The notes beneath the pieces are model-generated. The model saw nothing but the letters and a program-made list of their open reading frames with translations. It had not been told where the DNA came from and ran no database searches. A stretch of DNA of 64,000 bases from Guyparkeria hydrothermalis (GTDB taxonomy: Bacteria > Pseudomonadota > Gammaproteobacteria > Halothiobacillales > Halothiobacillaceae): NCBI RefSeq assembly GCF_023555375.1, contig NZ_JAJSEE010000004.1, positions 186,001 to 250,000 of the forward strand, read 5' to 3'. The position numbers and the translations under genes were made by a program. This document shows, one piece after another, positions 44,168 to 53,650 of this stretch; the first letter of the stretch is position 1; the number at the start of each line of letters is the position of its first letter.

Positions 44168-45171
44168 GACACCTCGGTCCTCGCGGCAATGCGGTTACGC
44201 ACGCCGGCCAGCAGCTCGTAGGAGCGGCGGCGCGCGGCGTGGTCGAAGCTCGAGTTGGTGACGATCAACTCGTCGGCCCCGGTGCGTTTGAGAAACGCCT
44301 CGATCTCGCGCTCGACCGTCTCGGGCGAGCCGATCGCCGAGCAGGCCATGGTCTGCTCGACCACCGCCCGCTCGAACCGGGAGGCCGACTCGCGATAGCC
44401 GGCCACCGGCGGCGGGATCGGCCCGGGCCGGCCGTTACGCAGGGCGACGAAGGCCTGCTCCATGGAGCTGGCGTGAAAGCGCGCCTCCTCGTCGGTGTCC
44501 GCCACGTAGGCATTGAAACCGACCATGGCGTGGGGCCGATCGAGAAAGCGCGACGGGCGAAAGCCCTCGCGGTAGTCGGCCAGCGCGGCCATCAGCTCGC
44601 CGGGGGCGAAGTGCGAGGCGAAGGCGTAGGGCAGGCCCAGTGCGGCCGCCAGCTGGGCGCCGAAGCGGCTCGAGCCGAGGATCCACACCGGCACCCGCGT
44701 GCCCGCCCCGGGGATCGCGCGCACGGCCTGACCCGGCTCGGGGTCATCGAGCAGGGCCAGCACCTCGGCGACCTCGTCCGGGAAACGCCTGGGGTCACTG
44801 CCCTCGCGACGCAGGGCGCGCGCGGTGGTCTGGTCGGTGCCCGGCGCGCGGCCCAGCCCCAGGTCGATCCGCCCCGGGAACAGGGTCTCGAGTGTGCCGA
44901 ACTGCTCGGCCACCACCAGCGGCGAGTGGTTGGGCAGCATGATGCCGCCGGCACCGACGCGGATGCGCTGCGTGGCGGCCGCCACCTGGCCGATCACCAC
45001 CGCCGTGGCCGCGCTGGCGATCCCGGGCATGTTGTGATGCTCGGCCAGCCAGTAGCGTCGATAGCCGAGGTCCTCGGCGTGCCGGGCCAGGTCCACGCTG
45101 TTGGCAAGCGCCGTGCGGGCATCCGATCCCTCGGTGATCGGGGCGAGATCGAGAACGGAAAAGGGAATCAT
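44164..45171 (-). CDS. LLM-class flavin-dependent oxidoreductase (luciferase-like)
   Basis: 335 residues from the ATG at 45171 ([18 protein letters not shown]). A TIM-barrel luciferase-like monooxygenase fold is indicated by [77 protein letters not shown]. The MsnO8-like group uses FMNH2 or F420-free flavin; substrates are usually unknown. Longer in-frame starts upstream encode an arginine-rich stretch with no ribosome site. It is joined to thpR by an overlap. Confidence 0.9.
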   Translation of the reverse strand: MIPFSVLDLAPITEGSDARTALANSVDLARHAEDLGYRRYWLAEHHNMPGIASAATAVVIGQVAAATQRIRVGAGGIMLPNHSPLVVAEQFGTLETLFPGRIDLGLGRAPGTDQTTARALRREGSDPRRFPDEVAEVLALLDDPEPGQAVRAIPGAGTRVPVWILGSSRFGAQLAAALGLPYAFASHFAPGELMAALADYREGFRPSRFLDRPHAMVGFNAYVADTDEEARFHASSMEQAFVALRNGRPGPIPPPVAGYRESASRFERAVVEQTMACSAIGSPETVEREIEAFLKRTGADELIVTNSSFDHAARRRSYELLAGVRNRIAARTEVS

Positions 45172-45393
45172 GGGCGGGAGTGTAGCGGACGGGACGGGGC
45201 GCGGCGCGAAACCGAGCGCGATTCGATCGCGCCCCGGATCCGGACCAAGATCCCGACCAGCATCGCGACTCACGTTGCGACCAACGGGGCATCACGAGTC
45301 GGGCGCGGATTTGCCATACTCCATCCAGCCGGGCCCGGTCCGAACCAGGGCCGCCGGCCCTCACACCAGGTTCAACAAGGAAGCGCCGCCTCG

Positions 45394-46698
45394 ATGTCCA
45401 CGCACTCCTCGCCGACAAACGGTCGAGACCCCGCGGGTAACCGCGCCGACACGCCATCCAACCAGTGGCCGGAGACACCGTCCTACTGGCAGTTCGTGCC
45501 CGTCGGTGACTACCAGGTGCCGGCCCTGCCGGCGCGCGGGGCGATGAGCGAGGCCTGGACACAGTTCAAGCGGGCCCTGCGACGGATCGACGAAGAATCG
45601 CTGCAGCCGGCCCGCAAGGAGGCCCAGTTGCGCGCGCTGTCCGAGGTCCGGCTGTCGCACCTGGTGCCGCCGGTCGACCCCAACGACCCGGCCGATGCCC
45701 TGGACGGCGCACTCTACGACTGGATGACCGGTCACGATGAACGCCCGGTTCGATTCGTCGTCGGCCAGCCGCATGGCTGCTACCCGCAGCTGCTGCCGTT
45801 CTGGGCGCGACGACACGGCGCCCGACTCATCGACCCGCCCGCCCCGGAAACCGTGCTCGAGGGCGACCTGGGCGTACTGGACCGATTCGAGGTCGACCGC
45901 CCCGGCACGCGTGCCGGCAACGGCGGCCTGTGGGTAATCCCGGATCTCGCGCATTGGTACCTGCGCCATCCCGAGGGGCTGCGGCTGGTCCGCGCGCTGC
46001 TCGCCCGGGCGGAGACCGGCGAACTCGGGCGCGGCGTCATCGGCTGCGACAGCTGGGCCTGGGCCTACCTGGGGCACCTCTGGCCCATGCCGCACCACGA
46101 TGCCCTGACCGCGCAGGGGTTCGACGGCACCCGGCTGACCCGGCTGCTGTTTCACCAGATCGAGCGCCAGCCGCATCGGCGGGTGCACTTTCGCAACGCC
46201 GCCAACGGCCAGGACATCCTCGCCGTGCCCTCGAACGGCAACGGCAATGGCGTGACGGCGCACCCGGAGCTCCAGCGACTGGCCGCCCACTGCCGGGGCA
46301 ACCCGGGCACGGCCCTGACCTACTGGCGTGAATCGCTGCGCACCGAGCCGGACGACGGCGGGGTCACGGCGGTCGAGGGCGAGCAGCGCAACGACGACAT
46401 CTTCGACGAGGAGGATGTCTGGGTCACCAACCAACTGCACGAACCCATCCTGCCCAATGAGACGGGCGAGGACGTCGCGCTGGTACTGCACGCCCTGTTG
46501 CTGCACAACGGGCTGGCGACCCGCTGGCTGGCCGAGCTCCTGCCGCTGGCGCGCGACGTCAGCCTCGCCATCCTGCTGCGCCTGACGCGCGCGGGGCTCG
46601 TCACCCGGCGCGGTGACCGGCACATCGTCACCGCGCTGGGCTACCAGAGCGTGCGCAGCCTGTTACAGCGCCGCGACTACCTGACCGACTCCTTCTGA
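45394..46698 (+). CDS. Unrecognised protein with degenerate AAA-like core and C-terminal winged helix
   Basis: 434 residues. Residues 121-150 (FVVGQPHGCYPQLLPFWARRHGARLID) look like a Walker A region whose Lys and Ser/Thr are replaced (GQPHGCYP, residues 124-131). The segment LWVIPDLAHWYLRHPEGLRLVRALLARA recalls a Walker B/sensor stretch with Pro-Asp in place of Asp-Asp/Glu. A winged-helix-like C-terminus (LLPLARDVSLAILLRLTRAGLVTRRGDRHIVTAL) follows. It therefore resembles an ATPase of the Orc/STAND type that no longer binds nucleotide. It ends 8 nt before the MscS gene and is probably co-transcribed. The start is ATG 45394 with AAGGA upstream. Function is unknown. Confidence 0.72.
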   Translation: MSTHSSPTNGRDPAGNRADTPSNQWPETPSYWQFVPVGDYQVPALPARGAMSEAWTQFKRALRRIDEESLQPARKEAQLRALSEVRLSHLVPPVDPNDPADALDGALYDWMTGHDERPVRFVVGQPHGCYPQLLPFWARRHGARLIDPPAPETVLEGDLGVLDRFEVDRPGTRAGNGGLWVIPDLAHWYLRHPEGLRLVRALLARAETGELGRGVIGCDSWAWAYLGHLWPMPHHDALTAQGFDGTRLTRLLFHQIERQPHRRVHFRNAANGQDILAVPSNGNGNGVTAHPELQRLAAHCRGNPGTALTYWRESLRTEPDDGGVTAVEGEQRNDDIFDEEDVWVTNQLHEPILPNETGEDVALVLHALLLHNGLATRWLAELLPLARDVSLAILLRLTRAGLVTRRGDRHIVTALGYQSVRSLLQRRDYLTDSF

Positions 46699-46706
46699 GG
46701 CCCGCG

Positions 46707-47522
46707 ATGGACGAATCAATCCCCTCTTCGCAGATATTCCGCGAGATCGACGCCTTCACCGTCGTCGAGATCGTCGCCATCGTGCTGGCCACCGTGGCCC
46801 TGATCGTGCTGATGCAACGGGCACTGAACTGGCTGGGACGGCGCCTGCACGGCAAGCGACGCCACCTCACCCTGGCGATGGTGCCGCTGTTGCGCCTATT
46901 GATCGGCGTGGCGGCGATCGTGCTGATCGTGCCGCTGATCATCGAGCCGTCGCTGCAGAACATGATCGCCCTGCTTGGCGCGCTCGGCATCGCGATCGGC
47001 TTTGCCTTGAAGGATTACGTCAGCAGCCTGATCGCCGGCATCGTGGCCATCGGGGAAAAGCCGTACCGCAACGGCGACTGGGTGCGGATCGGCGAGCACT
47101 ACGGCGAGGTCACCCACGTCGGCATGCGCACCATCGACATGATGACCACCGACGACGACCGGATCACCATTCCGCACAGCCGGATCTGGACCGACTCGAT
47201 CGTCAACGCCAACAACGGCGAGCCGCGCCTGCAGTGCATCGCCGATTTCTACCTGCACCCCGACCACGACGCCGCCCGGGCAAGCGAGATCCTGCGCGAC
47301 ATCGCCCTGACCAGCCCCTACACCCACCTCGACTCACCCATCCGCGTGACGGTGCGGGAAAAGCCCTGGGGCACGCACTACAAGCTGCGCGCCTACCCGG
47401 TCGACGGGGCGCAGCAGTTCCGCTTCATCACCGACCTGACCGTGCGCGGCAAGGCCCAGTTGCAGCGGGCCGGGTTCCAGTTCGCGGCGACCGCCACGAT
47501 CGCCGACACGGGCATGGCATAG
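46707..47522 (+). CDS. MscS-family mechanosensitive ion channel
   Basis: A 271-residue channel. The first two spans are near residues 15-35 and 60-80. The pore helix is the glycine/alanine-rich stretch LLGALGIAIGFALKDYVSSLIAG. The beta domain is VRIGEHYGEVTHVGMRTIDMMTTDDDRITIPHSRIW. It would open under membrane tension to release solutes on osmotic downshift. The length is normal for a small MscS. It is probably coupled with the degenerate AAA-like protein upstream. The downstream TraR/DksA-like gene is convergent, with only 17 nt between them. Confidence 0.9.
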   Translation: MDESIPSSQIFREIDAFTVVEIVAIVLATVALIVLMQRALNWLGRRLHGKRRHLTLAMVPLLRLLIGVAAIVLIVPLIIEPSLQNMIALLGALGIAIGFALKDYVSSLIAGIVAIGEKPYRNGDWVRIGEHYGEVTHVGMRTIDMMTTDDDRITIPHSRIWTDSIVNANNGEPRLQCIADFYLHPDHDAARASEILRDIALTSPYTHLDSPIRVTVREKPWGTHYKLRAYPVDGAQQFRFITDLTVRGKAQLQRAGFQFAATATIADTGMA

Positions 47523-47539
47523 CCCGAAACGGTTTAGTA

Positions 47540-47806
47540 CTAGCGCAACTGGCTGTCCTTCGAACCACGCCGGTTGTAGGGCGAGGCCGTCTCCTGGGCC
47601 TCGTCGAACTCGGCCTGGCAGGCCACGCACAGCCGCACGCCCGGCACGGCCCGACGGCGTGCCTCGGGAATCGGCTCGCCGCACTCCTCGCACTCCGCCA
47701 GGCTCTCGCCGGTCGGGATCTCGCTGCGCACCCGTTGCAGGGCATCCTCGACCGTGTCGTCGATCTGCGCCTGCTCGGCACCGTCTTTCGCCCAACCACC
47801 TGCCAT
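47540..47806 (-). CDS. TraR/DksA-type zinc-finger protein
   Basis: 88 residues. The four-cysteine zinc finger is CEECGEPIPEARRRAVPGVRLCVACQAEFDE, in the DksA/TraR pattern. At this length and with a short helical N-terminus it belongs to the YbiI/TraR-like group that may bind the RNA polymerase secondary channel. The gene is alone on the minus strand, convergent with the channel gene. Confidence 0.92.
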   Translation of the reverse strand: MAGGWAKDGAEQAQIDDTVEDALQRVRSEIPTGESLAECEECGEPIPEARRRAVPGVRLCVACQAEFDEAQETASPYNRRGSKDSQLR

Positions 47807-48120
47807 CGTTCACCTCCCGGCGTCACTGTTGCGGGTTCCGGCCGCCTTCGGCTTGCCGCGTGTCCGGCCCCGTCTCCGACCGGCCCTGCCCCGGATTTAT
47901 TCATCTGCCCGCGTTTTTCAATACTAGACTTCCGGGGTGCCCCGACTCGGCGGCGTGCATCGCATCGGGTAGCCACGCCATCCGACCGGCCTTTGCATAC
48001 GAAAAACCCCATGTAGAATCGGGTCATTCGTCGGCCAACGGCCGACCCGTCTCGTCACGGCCGGCGCGTCAAGGCCGCGGGCGATCGGCAACCCGCTCAC
48101 GCACAAGCAACCACCCGCCC
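47807..48120. other. Intergenic stretch before the MASE3 signalling gene
   Basis: 314 bases. A weak sigma70-like pair (TTTGCA at 47993 and TAGAAT at 48014, 15-base spacer) may serve the signalling gene. No repeat or small gene was seen. Confidence 0.4.
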
Positions 48121-51078
48121 ATGACCCAGCCGGTTTCCACAGACCGCCGCGACGTCCCCGCCGGCCAGCGCCACTCCATCCTGGGTTGGCCGCAACTGCT
48201 CGGGCTCGGGCTGGTGCTGCTCGTCCTGCACGAGATCGCCCGCGAGAATTTCCTGCTCTTTCACGTCCTGAGCGAACTGCTGCGGATCGTGATCCTCGGC
48301 GGCGTGTTCGTCCTCGCCTGGCACACCCGCGCCTGGACGCACAACGGTTTCCTGTTGACCGTGGGCATGGCCGCGTTCTGGATCGCCGGCCTGGAGTTGC
48401 TGCATACCCTGACCTACAAGGGCATGGGACTGACCGCCCTGGGCGGGGTGCTCGACGACCCCGACCTACCCACCCAGCTGTGGGTGGGTTTCCGCCTGCT
48501 CGAGGCCGTCGCCTTCCTGCTCGCGGCCCTGCTGGCGAGATCGACCGTGCAACCGCTGCTCCTGTTCGGCGGGTTCGGGCTCGCCACCGCGGCACTGTTG
48601 GGCTCGATCCTCATTGGCGTCTTCCCGACCAGCTTTGTCGAGGGCGACGGCCTGACGCGCTTCAAGGTAGTGGCCGAGTACACGACGATCGGCCTGTTCG
48701 CACTGGCCATCGTCCTGCTCCTGCGACAGCGCGCGCATTTCGACCCGGGCGTGCACATCGCCCTGGTGGCCTCGCTGCTGTTCGCCATCCTTACCAGCCT
48801 CGCCTTCACGCGCTACGGGTCGGTGTTCGACATGGCCAACGAGGTCGGCCACTACCTGCTGCTGATCTCGGCCTACCTGGTCTACCGGGCGTTGCTGGCC
48901 ACCGGCCTCGTCGCGCCGTTCGCCCTGCTGTTTCACACGCAGAAACAGCACGAGGCCGAGCTCGAGGCCCTGGTCGAGGAACGCACGGCGCGCCTGGTCG
49001 AAAGCCAGTCGCTCAACCACACCTTCATCGAACACTCCCCGGCCGTGATCTTCCTCACCGACCTCGAGGGGCGCTACACGCTGGTCAACCCGGCCTTCGA
49101 GACGCTCATCGGCCGGTCGCGCGAGGCCATCATCGGCCAGACCGTCTTCGACCTGATGCCCACGGAGACCGCCGCGGAATTCGATCGCAACAACCGCGCC
49201 GCGCGGCGCTCCGGTAAGCCCACGATCCACAGTGAGACACTGGACCTCGACGATGCCTTTCACCTGTTCGAGACCGTGCATTTCCCGTTGTTCGACAACG
49301 ACGGCCAACTGGTCGGTTCGGGCGGCATCGCCACCGAGGTGACCGAGCACCGCAAGAGCGAGGCGCGCTACGAGCTGATGATCCGCACCTCGATGGACGC
49401 GGTGGTGCTGATCGGCGACGACGGGCAGCTCATCGAGGTCAACGAGGCGGCCTGCGAGCTGACCGGTTATGACTGCGACGAATTGCTCGGGATGGACGTC
49501 TCCGCCCTGGACACCGCCGGCCGCACGGAAATCGCGCGGCAGATGGAGCACATCCGCGGCATGGGTGCCGCACGCTTCGAACGGCAATGGCGGCGCAAGG
49601 ACGGCACGGTCCGGGACATCGAGGTGAGCGTCAACGTCTTGAGCGAGGGACGTCGGGGCAACGTCTACTTCTCGTTCATCCGCGACATCACCGAGCGCAA
49701 GGCGACCATGGAGCGGATCGAGCACATGGCGCACTACGATGCCCTGACCGAGCTGCCCAACCGGGCCCTGTTCGAGCAGCTCGCCCCGACCGCCCTCGGC
49801 CGCACGCGGGTCCGCGGCCGGGCCCGGTTGCTGTTCTATCTCGACCTGGACAACTTCAAGGACATCAACGACTCGCTTGGCCATCTCGCCGGCGACGAGC
49901 TGCTGCGCGAGATGGCCCGCCGGCTGTGGGAATTCCCGGCAGACGACCGCGTCATCTGTCGCTTCGGCGGCGACGAGTTCCTGATGCTGGTCGAGGTCAA
50001 CCACGATCTCGACATCGCCAGCTACGCCCACCGGCTGCGCAACGCGCTCGGCCAACCGCTGGTGGTCGAGGAGCACCAGATCGTGGCGACCGCCTCGATC
50101 GGCGTCACAAGCTTCCCCGCCGACGGCGAGGACCTGCCCGCCCTGCTCCGCAACGCCGACATGGCCCTCCACGCCGCCAAGGACGATGGACGCAACACGC
50201 ATCGCGTCTTCACCCCGGCCATGCGCGAGCACGCCACCGAGCGGATCATGCTGATCAGCAAGCTGCGCTCGGCGCTGGCCAACGACGAATTCGAGCTCAA
50301 CTTCCAGCCGCAGATCGACCTGGCCAGCGGCCGGATCGTGGGGGCCGAAGCCCTGCTGCGCTGGAACCAGCCCGAGCTGGGCCGGGTCCCGCCGGGGCGG
50401 TTCATCCCGCTGGCCGAGGAAAGCGGGCTGATCATCGACATCGGCGCCTGGGTGATCGAGCAGGCCATCGCCACCGCCGCGGCGTGGCGATCACGCGGCC
50501 TGGGCGATATCGTGATGGCGATCAACATCTCGGCGCTGCAATTCCGTCACGGCAACCTGGCCCGGGACATCACCAACGCCCTGACACGCGCCAGGCTGCC
50601 GGGGGCAAACCTCGAGGTGGAACTGACCGAGTCGACCCTGATCGACGACACCGACCGCCTCGAGGAGACCATCGCCCTGCTCAAGCGCCGTGACGTCAAG
50701 CTGGCCATCGACGACTTCGGCACCGGCTACTCGGGGCTCACCTACCTGCGGCGTTTTGCCGTCGACCGGCTCAAGGTCGACCAGTCCTTCGTCCGCGACA
50801 TCGGCCAGGGCGACAGCGCCGCCCTGGTCACCGCCGTGATCCAGATGGCGCACAGCCTGGGCCTGACCGTGATCGCCGAGGGCGTCGAAACCCAGACACA
50901 GTCCGATCAACTGCTGGGACTGCGCTGCGATCAGGCGCAGGGCTATCGCTTCGGCCGCCCGATGACAGCCGCGGCGTTCGAATCGCTGTTGATCGACCAG
51001 GCCAACGCTCCCCCGACGACTCACCAGTCGCCAACGGTACTGTCCGCGCCGGGCGCACCCGCCTCCCCGTCCGATTAA
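48121..51078 (+). CDS. MASE3-PAS-PAS-GGDEF-EAL cyclic-di-GMP protein
   Basis: 985 residues. The first 290 form a membrane MASE3 sensor of about 8 spans (GLELLHTLTYKGMGL and the following VGFRLLEAVAFLLA). Two PAS domains follow (NHTFIEHSPAVIFLTDLEGRYTLVNPAFE; RTSMDAVVLIGDDGQLIEVNEAAC). Then come a GGDEF domain with active loop RFGGDEFLM and an EAL domain with EALLRWNQPELG, ELTESTLI, DDFGTGYSGL and the late E-G-V-E. All key motifs are kept, so it can in principle make and break cyclic di-GMP. It is the last complete gene before the iron region. The ATG at 48121 starts MTQPVSTDRRD. Confidence 0.93.
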   Translation: MTQPVSTDRRDVPAGQRHSILGWPQLLGLGLVLLVLHEIARENFLLFHVLSELLRIVILGGVFVLAWHTRAWTHNGFLLTVGMAAFWIAGLELLHTLTYKGMGLTALGGVLDDPDLPTQLWVGFRLLEAVAFLLAALLARSTVQPLLLFGGFGLATAALLGSILIGVFPTSFVEGDGLTRFKVVAEYTTIGLFALAIVLLLRQRAHFDPGVHIALVASLLFAILTSLAFTRYGSVFDMANEVGHYLLLISAYLVYRALLATGLVAPFALLFHTQKQHEAELEALVEERTARLVESQSLNHTFIEHSPAVIFLTDLEGRYTLVNPAFETLIGRSREAIIGQTVFDLMPTETAAEFDRNNRAARRSGKPTIHSETLDLDDAFHLFETVHFPLFDNDGQLVGSGGIATEVTEHRKSEARYELMIRTSMDAVVLIGDDGQLIEVNEAACELTGYDCDELLGMDVSALDTAGRTEIARQMEHIRGMGAARFERQWRRKDGTVRDIEVSVNVLSEGRRGNVYFSFIRDITERKATMERIEHMAHYDALTELPNRALFEQLAPTALGRTRVRGRARLLFYLDLDNFKDINDSLGHLAGDELLREMARRLWEFPADDRVICRFGGDEFLMLVEVNHDLDIASYAHRLRNALGQPLVVEEHQIVATASIGVTSFPADGEDLPALLRNADMALHAAKDDGRNTHRVFTPAMREHATERIMLISKLRSALANDEFELNFQPQIDLASGRIVGAEALLRWNQPELGRVPPGRFIPLAEESGLIIDIGAWVIEQAIATAAAWRSRGLGDIVMAINISALQFRHGNLARDITNALTRARLPGANLEVELTESTLIDDTDRLEETIALLKRRDVKLAIDDFGTGYSGLTYLRRFAVDRLKVDQSFVRDIGQGDSAALVTAVIQMAHSLGLTVIAEGVETQTQSDQLLGLRCDQAQGYRFGRPMTAAAFESLLIDQANAPPTTHQSPTVLSAPGAPASPSD

Positions 51079-51125
51079 AACGACACGCCATTCGGAAACG
51101 GGAAACCTTCACCCTTACGGTTGCA

Positions 51126-51144
51126 TATGACAATCGTTCTCATG
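51126..51144 (+). promoter_or_regulatory. Fur box upstream of TonB receptor
   Basis: ATGACAATCGTTCTCAT lies within this 19-bp window and has the inverted TGAnAA/TTnTCA halves of a Fur box. It lies about 60 nt before the receptor start, so the receptor should be induced under iron limitation. Confidence 0.8.
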
Positions 51145-51205
51145 TAGATTCGCCCCAGCGACTCGCATCGCGGTCCGTTTCCAATCACCAATCCTTACCC
51201 ATTGC

Positions 51206-53407
51206 ATGAGAACGCTTTCCATGACTCAACGCCAACGCGTCCAGCGCACGCCCGTCAACCGCGCCGTCCGCCACTGCCTGGCACTCTCCCTGCCCTGCCT
51301 CGCCCTCGGCTTCGCCGACGTCCACGCCGCGGACGATTCCGGCGACGCCGTCGTGCTCGACCAGGTGGTCGTCGAGGGGGGTGGGTTCTTCCAGCCCACC
51401 GAGCAGACCGGGCAGTACCGCGCCCCGGCTTCCTCCTCGGCGACCGGGCTGACGCTCACGCCGCGCGAGACCCCGCAATCGCTGTCCGTGATTACCAGCC
51501 TGCAGCTCGAGGATTTCCAGCTCGATGACGTCAACAGCGCGCTGGAGTCCACACCCGGCGTCACCGTCGAGCAGCCGGAAACCGATCGCACCTACTACAC
51601 CTCGCGCGGCTTCACCATCCAGCGCTTCCAGATCGACGGCGTCGGCGCCCCCCTGCCCTACGACAACGTCCAGGGCGATATCGACACCGCCGTCTACGAC
51701 CGCATCGAGGTGGTGCGCGGTGCCAACGGCCTGATGTCCGGCAGCGGCACGCCGTCGGCGACCGTCAACTTCATCCGCAAGCGCCCCACCGCCGAAACGC
51801 AGGCCTCCGCCAGCGTTTCCGCCGGGTCGTGGGATCGTCGCCGCATCGAAGGCGACGTCTCGGGTTCCCTGTTCGGCAGTGACCGGGTGCGCGGTCGCCT
51901 GGTGGTGGCCGCCGAAGAGGGCGATTCCTACCTCGACCGCCACGGACGCGAGCGCCAGGTCGCCTACGGCGTGATCGAGGCTGATCTCACCGACTCCACC
52001 CTGTTGACCGCCGGTCACACTTGGCAGAACAACGACAGCGACAGCCCGCTCTGGGGCGCGTTGCCGATGTACTACGGCGATGGCTCGCCCACCAACTACG
52101 ATCGTTCGGCCAGCTCCTCGCCCGAGTGGAGCTACTGGGACAACGAGGACCACCGCAGCTTCGTCGAAGTGCAGCAGTTCCTGCCCGGCGGCTGGGAGGC
52201 GACCCTGACGGGCAGCTACCTCACCTCCGATTCCGACAGCGAGATCTTCTACCTCTACGACCCGGCCCAGCAGCTGCGTCCGGGCACCACGGAAGACCTG
52301 TCGATCATCATGGACAACTACCGTTACGAGAACGAGCAATGGGTCGCCGACGCCCAGGCCAAGGGCCCGTTCGATCTGTTCGGTCGCGAGCACGAGGCCA
52401 TGGTCGGCGTGAACTGGAGCAAATCGGAGGTCACCGATTACTCCGCCCGCCTCTACGAAACCAGCGACATCGACGTACCGCTGGACCAGTGGGACGGCAA
52501 CTACCCGCGCCCGACCTTCGGCCCCTCCGACGGCGGCAGTGACTTCACCCAGGAGGAAAGCTCCATCTACGGCGCGACCCGCCTGAGCCTGACCGACCGG
52601 ACAACCGCCATCTTCGGCGCGCGCGCCACCTGGCTGGAGAACAGCGGCGTGAGCTACACCGTGGCCCGCGAAAGCGAGTACGACGCCGAGATCGTCCCCT
52701 ACGCCGGCCTGGTCTACGACCTCACGGACACGCTCTCGGCCTACGCGAGCTACACCGAGATCTTCGAGCCGCAGAACGAGGTGACGCAGAACTACCAGCC
52801 GCTGCCGCCGATCGAGGGACGCAGCTACGAGGTCGGACTCAAGGCCGCCCTGTTCGACGAGCGCGTGGATGCCACCGCCGCCGTGTTCCGCACCGAGCAG
52901 AACAACACGGCCACTCTCGCCGGCACATTCAACAACCCGCGCCCCGGGTACTTCAACTACTACGAGGCGAGCGGCGACCTGACCAGCGAAGGCATCGAAC
53001 TCACGCTGGCCGGCGAGATCCTGCCGGGCTGGCGCGCCAGCGGTGGCTACACCTACCTCGAGATCGAGGACAGCGACGGCGAACGTGCCCGCACCTTCAT
53101 CCCGGAGCAGATGCTGCGCGCGCAGACCACCTACCAGCTGCCGTTCTGGCCGCAGATGACCGTCGGCGGCCAGATCCGCTGGCAGAGCGAAACCTTCCGC
53201 GACCAGCAGTACAACACCGGGCAGACCCGTCAGGACGACTACCTGGTCACCGACCTGATGGCGCGCTACGAGTTCTCGGACAACCTGAGCGCCTCGCTCA
53301 ACGTCAACAACGTCGGCAACGAGAAGTATCTCAACAGTGTCGAGTACGACCAGGCGTTCTACGGCGAGCCGCGCAACGTCATGCTGACGCTCGACTGGAA
53401 GTACTGA
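51206..53407 (+). CDS. TonB-dependent siderophore receptor
   Basis: 733 residues. It has a long signal peptide (AVRHCLALSLPCLALGFADVHAA) and a plug domain starting at DQVVVEGGGFFQPTEQTGQYRAPASSSATGLTLTPRETPQSLSVITS. A 22-strand barrel follows and ends with an aromatic C-terminus (NVMLTLDWKY). It has no N-terminal STN secretin-like extension, so no transenvelope sigma signalling is expected. With the Fur box and the fhu-type operon downstream it probably takes up a ferric siderophore such as a hydroxamate. The ATG at 51221 (MTQRQRV) is a possible later start. The siderophore is not determinable. Confidence 0.93.
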   Translation: MRTLSMTQRQRVQRTPVNRAVRHCLALSLPCLALGFADVHAADDSGDAVVLDQVVVEGGGFFQPTEQTGQYRAPASSSATGLTLTPRETPQSLSVITSLQLEDFQLDDVNSALESTPGVTVEQPETDRTYYTSRGFTIQRFQIDGVGAPLPYDNVQGDIDTAVYDRIEVVRGANGLMSGSGTPSATVNFIRKRPTAETQASASVSAGSWDRRRIEGDVSGSLFGSDRVRGRLVVAAEEGDSYLDRHGRERQVAYGVIEADLTDSTLLTAGHTWQNNDSDSPLWGALPMYYGDGSPTNYDRSASSSPEWSYWDNEDHRSFVEVQQFLPGGWEATLTGSYLTSDSDSEIFYLYDPAQQLRPGTTEDLSIIMDNYRYENEQWVADAQAKGPFDLFGREHEAMVGVNWSKSEVTDYSARLYETSDIDVPLDQWDGNYPRPTFGPSDGGSDFTQEESSIYGATRLSLTDRTTAIFGARATWLENSGVSYTVARESEYDAEIVPYAGLVYDLTDTLSAYASYTEIFEPQNEVTQNYQPLPPIEGRSYEVGLKAALFDERVDATAAVFRTEQNNTATLAGTFNNPRPGYFNYYEASGDLTSEGIELTLAGEILPGWRASGGYTYLEIEDSDGERARTFIPEQMLRAQTTYQLPFWPQMTVGGQIRWQSETFRDQQYNTGQTRQDDYLVTDLMARYEFSDNLSASLNVNNVGNEKYLNSVEYDQAFYGEPRNVMLTLDWKY

Positions 53408-53433
53408 GTCGGCAACACGTCCTCATGACCCCC

Positions 53434-53464
53434 AAGGCCCCGCCCCGTGCGGGGCCTTTTTTTT
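53434..53464 (+). terminator. Intrinsic terminator of the TonB receptor gene
   Basis: A 10-bp stem AAGGCCCCGC / GCGGGGCCTT with a short loop is followed by a run of T. Confidence 0.92.
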
Positions 53465-53650
53465 GCGCTGCGTGCGGGTTCCCGAACCGATCTGCATGGC
53501 CAACCGTGACGGCGACACGCCGATTGCCGCGGCGGATTACGGCGACGGGGGCCGTGACGGAGGGGAAAGCGTCATGCTTGGGAAAGTGGGGCGTTGAGTC
53601 GCGCCGCGATGCTCGACGGCGACCAACCCGTGGCCGACAGCCGATGGCAC

